In this document: in pieces, positions 5,533 to 11,176 of the stretch | How the letters are laid out: every line of letters begins with the position of its first letter | Position numbering within the stretch: the first letter of the stretch is position 1 | Source: an uncultured Ruminococcus sp. | GTDB taxonomy: Bacteria > Bacillota > Clostridia > Oscillospirales > Ruminococcaceae | Direction: 5' to 3' | NCBI GenBank assembly: GCA_946531975.1 | Contig: CAMNAY010000031.1 | Coordinates: 1 to 11,176 of the forward strand | DNA: 11,176 nt | Position numbers and translations under genes: made by a program | The notes under the pieces: generated by a model | The model's database searches: none | Told to the model about the DNA's origin: nothing | The model's input: the letters and a program-made list of their open reading frames with translations, nothing else

Positions 5533-7404
5533 ATGTGTGGAATAGTCGGTTTTACCAATCCAAGCAGCATCAGCGATGCACAGACCGTTCTGAACACGAT
5601 GATGGACCGCATCCGTCACCGCGGACCGGACGCCGGCGGCAGCTATCTCAACGGCGAGATTGCTCTGGGTCACCGCCGTCTGTCTATCATTGATGTCACC
5701 GATCAGGGCAATCAGCCCATTTTTAACGAAGACCGATCAATGGCGCTCGTCTTCAACGGAGAAATCTACAACTACCGGGAAATCCGGGAGGCACTTCTGA
5801 AGGCAGGGCACAGCTTCCGCACACAAACCGATTCCGAGGTGCTGATTCACGGCTATGAGGAATACGGCACTGCCCTCCTTGATAAGCTGCGCGGCATGTT
5901 CTCTTTCGTCATCTGGGATGACAAAAAAAAGCAGCTCTTCGGCGCGCGCGATTTCTTCGGCATCAAGCCGCTGTACTATGCGCAGATGAACGGGTCGTTC
6001 CTGTTCGGCAGCGAGATCAAAGCCTTCCTCGATCACCCGCTTTTCGAGAAGCAGCTCAATACCGACGCGCTGGAGCAGTACCTCACATTTCAGTATTCCC
6101 CGACGGAGGAGACCTTCTTCCGGAATGTCAAAAAGCTCCCCGCTGCCCACTATTTTATCTGGGAGAACGGCAAGCTGGATGTTCAGCGCTACTGGCAGAT
6201 CAAATTCGACGCGGACGAACAGCCCCTGCTCGGTGACTGGGTCCGCATCATCTCAGAGACCTTTCAGGATTCTGTCACTGCACACAAAATCGCGGATGTC
6301 GAGGTCGGCAGCTTCCTCTCCTCCGGCGTCGATTCGAGCTATGTCGCCGCCGTCGCAAACGTGGACAAGACCTTCACGGTCGGCTTCGGCACCGATGAGA
6401 AATATAATGAGATCGGCTGGGCAAAACGGTTCTCCAAAGCAATCGGCAAGGTGAATTACAGCCATGTCATCACACAGAAGGAATACTGGGATATGCTCCC
6501 GACCATTCAGTATCACATGGATGAGCCGCTCGCGGATCCCTCCTGCATCGCGCTGTACTTCGTCTGCAAGCTCGCTGCTGAGCAGGTGAAGGTCGTGCTT
6601 TCGGGCGAGGGTGCCGACGAACTGTTCGGCGGTTATAATGTCTATTCCGAGCCGCATTCCACATGGTACGACAGGCTGCCGATGGGTCTGCGGCGCGGCG
6701 TCGGAAAGGCTGCCGGCGCGCTGCCCGCAAAGCGCGGCTTGAACTTCCTCGTCCGCAAGGGCAAAACCGTCGAGGAACGCTTCATCGGCAATGCCTACAT
6801 GTTTACGCCGGAGGAACGCAAGGCGCTCCTGAAAATCCGGACGGATGCCCCCGATCCGACGGCGGTCACCAAGCCGTTTTACGATCAGGTGAAGGACGCG
6901 GACGATGTAACGAAAATGCAGTTCCTCGATCTGCACCTCTGGATGACCGGCGATATCCTGCTGAAAGCGGATAAGATGAGCATGGCGCATTCGCTGGAGC
7001 TGCGCGTGCCGTTCCTCGACAAAAAGCTGATGGCGGTCGCGGAGCGGATTCCAACGCGCTTCCGCGTCACACGGAATGTCGTCACCGACAAGCATACGCC
7101 GTATGTCACAAAGTATGCCATGCGGCTCGCTGCCAAGCGCAGTACGCCGCCCGAAACCGCAAGCACCGCTGCAAAGAAAAAGCTCGGTTTTCCGGTTCCG
7201 ATCCGTGTCTGGCTGAAAGAGGACGAATGCTTCCGGACCGTCAAAGAAGCCTTCACTTCCCCCGCTGCCGAGACCTTCTTCCGGACAGATCTGCTCCTCC
7301 GCCTGCTGGAAGATCACAAAAAAGGCAGAGCAGACAACAGCCGGAAAATCTGGACAGTCTATATGTTCCTTGTCTGGCACAAGGTCTATTTTGAAGATCA
7401 GTAA
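5533..7404 (+). CDS. asnB: Asparagine synthetase (glutamine-hydrolysing)
   Basis: A 623-residue two-domain enzyme that makes asparagine from aspartate, glutamine and ATP. The start at 5533 is fixed by chemistry: C2 of MCGIVGF must become the N-terminal nucleophile of the glutaminase. AGGAGG lies at 5519-5524. The frame also contains an earlier ATG at 5485, but it would bury the cysteine and has no ribosome site. The glutaminase domain (about 2-190) shows RHRGPD (28-33), LGHRRLSIID and NGEIYN (75-80). The synthetase domain (about 230-600) shows the ATP pyrophosphatase loop SSGVDSS (263-269) and SGEGADELFGGY (357-368). Length is nearer the long Bacillus AsnB/AsnO type than E. coli AsnB. It opens a likely operon with pyrB, 75 bases downstream, from the promoter at 5446-5474. 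Confidence 0.95.
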   Translation: MCGIVGFTNPSSISDAQTVLNTMMDRIRHRGPDAGGSYLNGEIALGHRRLSIIDVTDQGNQPIFNEDRSMALVFNGEIYNYREIREALLKAGHSFRTQTDSEVLIHGYEEYGTALLDKLRGMFSFVIWDDKKKQLFGARDFFGIKPLYYAQMNGSFLFGSEIKAFLDHPLFEKQLNTDALEQYLTFQYSPTEETFFRNVKKLPAAHYFIWENGKLDVQRYWQIKFDADEQPLLGDWVRIISETFQDSVTAHKIADVEVGSFLSSGVDSSYVAAVANVDKTFTVGFGTDEKYNEIGWAKRFSKAIGKVNYSHVITQKEYWDMLPTIQYHMDEPLADPSCIALYFVCKLAAEQVKVVLSGEGADELFGGYNVYSEPHSTWYDRLPMGLRRGVGKAAGALPAKRGLNFLVRKGKTVEERFIGNAYMFTPEERKALLKIRTDAPDPTAVTKPFYDQVKDADDVTKMQFLDLHLWMTGDILLKADKMSMAHSLELRVPFLDKKLMAVAERIPTRFRVTRNVVTDKHTPYVTKYAMRLAAKRSTPPETASTAAKKKLGFPVPIRVWLKEDECFRTVKEAFTSPAAETFFRTDLLLRLLEDHKKGRADNSRKIWTVYMFLVWHKVYFEDQ

Positions 7405-7428
7405 TCTCCGCGGGGTTCTCACGGAGAT
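7404..7428 (+). other. Short hairpin between asnB and pyrB
   Basis: ATCTCCG (7404-7410) pairs perfectly with CGGAGAT (7422-7428) around an 11-base loop. The left arm begins on the last base of the asnB stop codon. There is no T-tract, so it is unlikely to end transcription. It may set relative mRNA stability of the two genes. It does not resemble the PyrR-binding loop found in some pyrimidine leaders. Confidence 0.4.
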
Positions 7429-7479
7429 GCTCCGGCAGCCGCATTTCGCAAGAACAGAAAAGCAAGAAGGAGAAAAGGT

Positions 7480-8565
7480 ATGAGCAAGCAGTATTCCCAT
7501 CTGATTGATCTCAACGATTACCCTGTTGCGTGGTGGAACAAGGTCATTTCGCTCGGCGCGTCAATCTACGCGCACCCGCAGCGCTATGTGCAGGCATGTG
7601 CAGGCAAGATCATGGCGACGCTGTTCTATGAGCCCTCCACCAGAACACAGATGAGCTTCCAGTCCGCGATGATTCGTCTGGGCGGCAGCATCATCGGCTT
7701 CGACAATCCGATGAGCAGCTCGGTCTCGAAGGGCGAGAACATCAAGGATACGACCAAGGTCGTCAGCACCTATTCCGATATCCTCATCATCCGGCACCCC
7801 ATGGCGGGCACGGCGAAGGCTGCTGCCCTTACCGCGGAATGTCCGGTGGTCAATGCCGGCGACGGCGGACACCTGCACCCGACGCAGACCCTCACCGATC
7901 TGCTGACACTGCACCTCGAAAAAGGCAGACTCGATCATCTGACGGTCGGTCTCTGCGGCGACCTGCTCTACGGCAGAACGGTCCATTCGCTCTGCAAGGC
8001 GCTCTCCTGCTACCCCGGCAACAGCTTTGTTCTGATCTCGACTCCGGAGCTTCAGGTTCCGGATTATATCACCAAGATGCTGCGCGAATCCGGCTGCGAA
8101 TTCCGCACGGAATCCTCGCTCGACAAGGCAATCGGTGAGCTGGATGTCCTGTATATGACGCGCATTCAGCGCGAACGCTTCCAATCTGAGGCGGAGTACC
8201 TCGCACAGAAGGATGTGTACCGCCTGACAACCGAGAAGATGAAGCACGCAAAGCCCGATCTGACCGTGCTGCATCCGCTGCCGCGTGTCGATGAGATCGA
8301 GATCGCAGTCGATGACGACCCGCGTGCGCTCTATTTCAAGCAGGCACAGTACGGCATGTATGTCCGCATGGCGCTGATTCTGCGTCTGCTCGAAAGCGAA
8401 ACGCCGCTCCCGCTGCTGCACGGCGTCGAGGACGGCAGCCTGCGCTGCGTGAATCCCAAGTGCATCACGGCACAGGAGCATTATCTGCCGCGAAGATTCA
8501 TCGAGGTCGGCGGCAGAACCGTCTGCGAATACTGCGAGGAATGTGCCATGCCCGCAGGAAAATGA
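7480..8565 (+). CDS. pyrB: Aspartate carbamoyltransferase with fused C-terminal PyrI-type zinc site
   Basis: A 361-residue enzyme for the committed step of pyrimidine synthesis: carbamoyl phosphate plus aspartate gives carbamoyl aspartate. AAGGAG (7467-7472) precedes the ATG. Carbamoyl-phosphate binding residues are visible in YEPSTRTQ (S53-T54-R55-T56), K84 of the mobile loop (SVSKGEN) and GGHLHPTQT; HPLPR at 265-269 completes the site. The catalytic fold ends near residue 310, the usual length. The extra 50 residues carry C323-x4-C328 and C349-x2-C352, matching the spacing of the four zinc cysteines in the E. coli regulatory chain PyrI (C-x4-C, about 20, C-x2-C). The nucleotide-binding allosteric domain of PyrI is absent and no separate pyrI lies in the window. 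Feedback by CTP through the usual route therefore looks impossible for this chain alone. Confidence 0.94.
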   Translation: MSKQYSHLIDLNDYPVAWWNKVISLGASIYAHPQRYVQACAGKIMATLFYEPSTRTQMSFQSAMIRLGGSIIGFDNPMSSSVSKGENIKDTTKVVSTYSDILIIRHPMAGTAKAAALTAECPVVNAGDGGHLHPTQTLTDLLTLHLEKGRLDHLTVGLCGDLLYGRTVHSLCKALSCYPGNSFVLISTPELQVPDYITKMLRESGCEFRTESSLDKAIGELDVLYMTRIQRERFQSEAEYLAQKDVYRLTTEKMKHAKPDLTVLHPLPRVDEIEIAVDDDPRALYFKQAQYGMYVRMALILRLLESETPLPLLHGVEDGSLRCVNPKCITAQEHYLPRRFIEVGGRTVCEYCEECAMPAGK

Positions 8566-8593
8566 TCCTGAACTATAAATAGTAGGTGATCTG

Positions 8594-9994
8594 TTGCATA
8601 CCAAAAATCCAATCTATCAACGCGCACTCGCGCTTGCTGTTCCGATGATGATTCAGAACGGCATCACCAATGCGGTCGGGCTGGTCGATCATGTCATGGT
8701 CGGCAGCCTCGGCACAGAGGCGATGACCGCTGTCTCAATCGTCGGACAGCTTATTTTTGTGTTCAATCTCGCGGTGTTCGGCGGTCTCTCCGGTCCGGGC
8801 ATCTACGGCGCGCAGTACTGCGGGCGCGGCGATACCGAGGGCATCCGCCGCAGCTTCCGCATGAAGGTCTGGATCGCACTCACGGTTCTGATCGCAGGAC
8901 TCGCCGTCTTTCTGACACTCGGACGGCAGCTCATCCGGCTGTACCTGCACGGTGAAAGCGCTGAGGTCGATCCGGTTCAGACAACCGTTTTCGGCATGCG
9001 CTACCTCCGCATCATGCTGTTCGGGCTGATGCCGTTTGCGCTGACACAGGTCTATGCCGGAACACTCCGCGAAAACGGCGAAAGTCTCAAGCCCATGGCG
9101 GCAGGCATCGTCTCCGTCGCTGCCGATATCGTCTTCAACTACCTCCTGATCTACGGCAAATTCGGATTTCCGCGGCTCGGCGTGGCGGGCGCGGCTTATG
9201 CGACGGTGCTGTCGCGCTGCATCGAAGCCGCTGTTCTGCTCCTCTGGGTCAGACACAGCAAGGAAAAGTACCCCTATCTGAAACGGGTCTGGCACACGCT
9301 GCGCATCCCCGCAGAGCATGCAAAGCCGATGATCCGCAAAAGCCTGCCGATCTTCTGCAACGAGCTGCTCTGGGCAGGCGGCCTCGCCGCACTGACACAG
9401 TGCTACTCCACGCGCGGGCTGCATGTCGTCTCAGGACTGACAATCTCCAATGTCCTCTGCAATCTGCTGAATGTCGTGTTTGTCGCGCTCGGTTCGGCAG
9501 TCGGCATTCTGATCGGACAGACACTCGGCGCAGGCAAATATGAGCAGGCAAAGCACGATTCGTATGCGCTGACACGGTTCACCGGACTGCTCTGCACCGG
9601 TCTGACAGTCATCCTGATCGCGCTGTCGGGCTTCTTCCCGCGGCTGTATGATACCACCGCAAATGTGCGGCATCTGGCACAGCAGTTCATCATTGTGACA
9701 GCATTCTTCTTCCCCGTGCAGGGCATATTGAATTCGCTGTATTTCACGCTGCGTTCGGGCGGAAAAACGCTGGTGACCTTCCTGTTTGACAGCATGTTCA
9801 CATGGGCGGTCACGATGCCGCTGGCGCTGTGCCTCTGCTTCCTGACAAAGCTGCCGGTCATCGCGGTCTATGCGGTCGTGCAGTCTGTCGATCTGGTGAA
9901 AGTCGCGATCGGCGCGGTGATGATCCGGCGCGGCGTCTGGATCAGTACGCTCGGCAGTACACAGCCTGCACAGGACAGCGAAAACCGCTCCTGA
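8594..9994 (+). CDS. MATE-family multidrug/cation antiporter
   Basis: A 466-residue integral membrane protein with about twelve hydrophobic segments in two similar halves (roughly 10-220 and 240-450), as in NorM/DinF transporters that export organic cations using Na+ or H+ gradients. Recognisable elements are the opening AVPMMIQNGITNAVGLVDHVMVGSLGTEAM near residues 15-44, the IPxFxxxL-like segment LPIFCNELLW starting the second half, and IGQTLGAGKYEQA. The start is TTG at 8594, preceded by AGGTGAT at 8584-8590. Only 28 bases separate it from pyrB and no terminator intervenes, so co-transcription is likely; a functional link to aspartate or pyrimidine metabolism is not shown. A good terminator follows at 10043. 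The substrate cannot be told from sequence. Confidence 0.9.
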   Translation: MHTKNPIYQRALALAVPMMIQNGITNAVGLVDHVMVGSLGTEAMTAVSIVGQLIFVFNLAVFGGLSGPGIYGAQYCGRGDTEGIRRSFRMKVWIALTVLIAGLAVFLTLGRQLIRLYLHGESAEVDPVQTTVFGMRYLRIMLFGLMPFALTQVYAGTLRENGESLKPMAAGIVSVAADIVFNYLLIYGKFGFPRLGVAGAAYATVLSRCIEAAVLLLWVRHSKEKYPYLKRVWHTLRIPAEHAKPMIRKSLPIFCNELLWAGGLAALTQCYSTRGLHVVSGLTISNVLCNLLNVVFVALGSAVGILIGQTLGAGKYEQAKHDSYALTRFTGLLCTGLTVILIALSGFFPRLYDTTANVRHLAQQFIIVTAFFFPVQGILNSLYFTLRSGGKTLVTFLFDSMFTWAVTMPLALCLCFLTKLPVIAVYAVVQSVDLVKVAIGAVMIRRGVWISTLGSTQPAQDSENRS

Positions 9995-10042
9995 CCGCAC
10001 AGATGCCCTGACAGTACACCGGACTTCGGAAAAAATCAGATC

Positions 10043-10077
10043 AAGGGGCGCGAATACCGGAATCAGCGCCCTTTTTT
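10043..10077 (+). terminator. Intrinsic terminator after the MATE gene
   Basis: AAGGGGCGC (10043-10051) pairs with GCGCCCTTT (10066-10074) with one G-T wobble around a 14-base loop, ending in TTTTTT (10072-10077) and a second T-run at 10083-10089. It separates the asnB-pyrB-MATE unit from the rpmG promoter. Confidence 0.9.
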
Positions 10078-10101
10078 CCGCGTTTTTTTCGCAAAATGTG
10101 C

Positions 10102-10130
10102 TTGACAAACCTCCGAAAGTATGGTATGAT
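10102..10130 (+). promoter_or_regulatory. Strong promoter of the rpmG-secE-nusG operon
   Basis: A consensus TTGACA (10102-10107) and TATGAT (10125-10130) are separated by exactly 17 bases. The predicted start is near 10137, about 185 bases before rpmG. This suits the high expression expected of a ribosomal-protein operon. Confidence 0.92.
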
Positions 10131-10137
10131 AAAACTA

Positions 10138-10321
10138 CCTCTTTGCGGAGGCGTTTTTGTTGTGCCCGAAAAAAAGGCTGCCCTTTGTGCTTCGGCGCCG
10201 CTGAACCGCACAACGCGCCGCCTGCCGCACCAAACAAGAGGGAGGCAAGCTTTCTTCCGCTGCCGATATTGTCAGACCAGATCCGGCAACGGAAAAATTT
10301 TACTTTGGGAGGTGCCGACTA
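10138..10321 (+). promoter_or_regulatory. Structured untranslated leader before rpmG
   Basis: This gene-free stretch holds several possible RNA structures. TTGTGCTTCGGC (10185-10196) pairs with GCTGAA (10200-10205) and GCACAA (10208-10213), skipping a CC bulge. GTTGTGC at 10159-10165 can compete for the same GCACAAC at 10208-10214. A second hairpin joins TTCCG/TGCCG/AT (10255-10267) with AT/CGGCA/CGGAA (10281-10294) with one mismatch and one bulge, ending 12 bases before the GGGAGG ribosome site at 10307-10312. A short CCTC/GAGG stem at 10138-10151 is followed by CGTTTTT near the transcript start. I recognise no known riboswitch or ribosomal-protein leader family. The pairings were found by eye and energies were not computed. 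Confidence 0.45.
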
Positions 10322-10471
10322 ATGCGCGTGAAAATCACACTTGCTTGCACCGAGTGCAAGCGCAGAAACTATGTTTCTAAAAAGAACAAGAAGAATGACC
10401 CGGACAGAATCGAAATGATGAAGCACTGCAGATTCTGCAACAAGCATACCCTGCATAAGGAAACCAAGTAA
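10322..10471 (+). CDS. rpmG: Large-subunit ribosomal protein bL33, zinc-binding form
   Basis: A 49-residue basic protein of the 50S subunit, full length for the family. It begins MRVKITLACTECKRRNY and ends HTLHKETK. Four cysteines, C9-x2-C12 and C36-x2-C39, make the zinc ribbon, so this is the C+ paralogue type; bacteria carrying it often also encode a zinc-free copy used under zinc starvation, which is not in this window. GGGAGG at 10307-10312 serves the ATG at 10322. It is first in the operon, 66 bases ahead of secE, which is a common order in Firmicutes. Confidence 0.96.
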   Translation: MRVKITLACTECKRRNYVSKKNKKNDPDRIEMMKHCRFCNKHTLHKETK

Positions 10472-10537
10472 GGTTCATGATTCCCGCACGGGATGCCGCG
10501 GCTGATCGCAGCAGACCCGCGCAGAAAGGAAGATACC

Positions 10538-10828
10538 ATGGCGAAGGAAAAGGACAAGAAGGAGCTCGCGGTCTCCGAGAAGGCTGACAAAGCCTCCAAG
10601 AAGGACGCGAAGAAAAAGGACAGCTCCACCAAAAAGCAGGGTAAAATCAGCAGATGGTTTAAGGATCTGAAGCAGGAAATGAAGAAGGTCGTCTGGCCTT
10701 CCAGAAAGGTCGTCATTGCAAACAGCATTGTCGTCTTTGCTGCAATGCTCGGATTCGCTGCTTATACATTCCTGCTCGATAAGGGCTTTCTGTGGCTCCT
10801 TGAGAAGGCAATCAGCGGCAGATCTTAA
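10538..10828 (+). CDS. secE: Preprotein translocase subunit SecE
   Basis: A 96-residue single-span membrane protein that clamps SecY in the SecYEG translocon. The ATG at 10538 has AAGGA at 10526-10530; the frame stays open back to an ATG at 10493 but without a ribosome site. The family signature LKQEMKKVVWPSRK occupies residues 44-57, followed by the membrane helix at about 57-80. The first 35 residues are unusually rich in lysine with alternating Glu/Asp and probably remain disordered in the cytosol; such charged N-terminal tails are variable among Gram-positive SecE proteins. It lies between rpmG and nusG, the standard order, and is co-transcribed from the promoter at 10102. Confidence 0.95.
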   Translation: MAKEKDKKELAVSEKADKASKKDAKKKDSSTKKQGKISRWFKDLKQEMKKVVWPSRKVVIANSIVVFAAMLGFAAYTFLLDKGFLWLLEKAISGRS

Positions 10829-10861
10829 AGCACCGCTGAACTGAAGCACAACACACGCACA

Positions 10862-10877
10862 GTGCAAAGCGCTGCAC
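10862..10877 (+). other. Small hairpin in the secE-nusG spacer
   Basis: GTGCA (10862-10866) and TGCAC (10873-10877) form a 5-bp stem with a 6-base loop in the 80-nt gap. There is no T-tract, so it is not a terminator. It may be incidental. Confidence 0.25.
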
Positions 10878-10908
10878 GAAATCATGAAAGGAAAGCAGGG
10901 AAACACAA

Positions 10909-11176
10909 ATGAGTGAAACCGAAACCCCGAAGGCAGAGTGGTATGTCATCCATACCTATTCCGGCTATGAGAACAAGGTTGCGCAGAGCATTGTAAAAAA
11001 GGCCGAAAATCAGCAGCTCACCGACAAAATCCTTGAGGTGCAGATTCCGACCGAGCAGGTGCGCGAGATCACGGACGGCAAGGAAAAGGAGATCACCAGA
11101 AAGATCTTTCCGGGCTACGTCCTCGTGCATATGATTCATGACGACGAGGTCGCTTATCTGATCCGCAGCATCCGCG
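10909..11176 (+). CDS. nusG: Transcription elongation/antitermination factor NusG, N-terminal part (cut by window edge)
   Basis: The first 89 codons of NusG, which binds the RNA polymerase clamp to influence pausing and couples transcription with translation or Rho. After a short acidic leader, WYVIHTYSGYENKVAQSI opens the NGN domain, and RKIFPGYVLVHM (residues about 64-75) is its conserved polymerase-binding strand region. The C-terminal KOW domain lies beyond the window. The ATG at 10909 has AGGG at 10897-10900 and a second purine-rich AAAGGAAAG a little further upstream. Its place after secE is the usual one; rplK and rplA would be expected next. Confidence 0.96.
   Translation, partial: MSETETPKAEWYVIHTYSGYENKVAQSIVKKAENQQLTDKILEVQIPTEQVREITDGKEKEITRKIFPGYVLVHMIHDDEVAYLIRSIR

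Noticed and set aside
7405..7479. Possible PyrR-binding or attenuator leader before pyrB
   Set aside because: The hairpin at 7404-7428 does not show the conserved PyrR loop and no competing terminator with U-run exists in the 75-base gap.
6253..7500. Open frame of 415 codons on the minus strand opposite asnB, and a similar one of 347 codons opposite pyrB (7561-8604)
   Set aside because: Same shadow effect; no ribosome site or family motif, and the opposite strand encodes complete, recognisable enzymes.
10138..10321. tRNA gene or short coding sequence between promoter and rpmG
   Set aside because: No T-arm consensus (GTTCRANNC) or cloverleaf arrangement is seen, and the open frames here start before the predicted transcript start and lack ribosome sites.
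1..11176. Mobile element, CRISPR array, toxin-antitoxin or defence system
   Set aside because: No transposase, integrase, nuclease or repeat-spacer pattern was found on either strand; all sizeable genes have household or envelope-related assignments apart from the small membrane protein.

Overview
The window reads as ordinary chromosome of a Gram-positive, fairly GC-rich gut-type Firmicute, most likely an Oscillospiraceae/Ruminococcus-like bacterium. Support: purine-rich Shine-Dalgarno sites before nearly every gene, TTGACA/TATAAT promoters with 17-bp spacers, a cofactor-independent phosphoglycerate mutase beside tpiA, an rpmG-secE-nusG operon, and a secreted dockerin-type protein, a domain especially common in Ruminococcus. 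The genus is an inference; no rRNA is present.

Layout. 1-275: end of tpiA (triosephosphate isomerase), followed by a UNCG-capped hairpin. 351-851: unrecognised four-helix membrane protein. 976-3048: OpgB/GacH-like membrane phosphoglycerol transferase. 3083-4606: gpmI. 4616-4758: two opposing terminators closing this rightward block and the leftward gene after it. 4838-5239 (minus): small secreted dockerin-like protein with its own promoter. 5446-9994: a rightward unit starting from a strong promoter, with asnB (asparagine synthetase), pyrB (aspartate carbamoyltransferase carrying a C-terminal zinc domain like that of PyrI) and a MATE-family exporter, ending at a good terminator. 10102-11176: a consensus promoter, a structured leader of about 180 nt, then rpmG, secE and the start of nusG.

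How the genes fit together. tpiA and gpmI are glycolytic and often lie together in Firmicutes. Here two membrane genes separate them; one is predicted to move glycerol phosphate onto a cell-envelope glycan, and it looks more AT-rich than its neighbours. asnB and pyrB both consume aspartate and are probably co-transcribed. rpmG-secE-nusG is the usual translation/secretion/transcription-elongation cluster.

No mobile element, CRISPR array, defence system, rRNA or tRNA gene was seen. The points most worth following up are the PyrB with a fused PyrI-type zinc site but no allosteric domain, the phosphoglycerol transferase inside the glycolytic cluster, and the dockerin protein without any enzyme domain.
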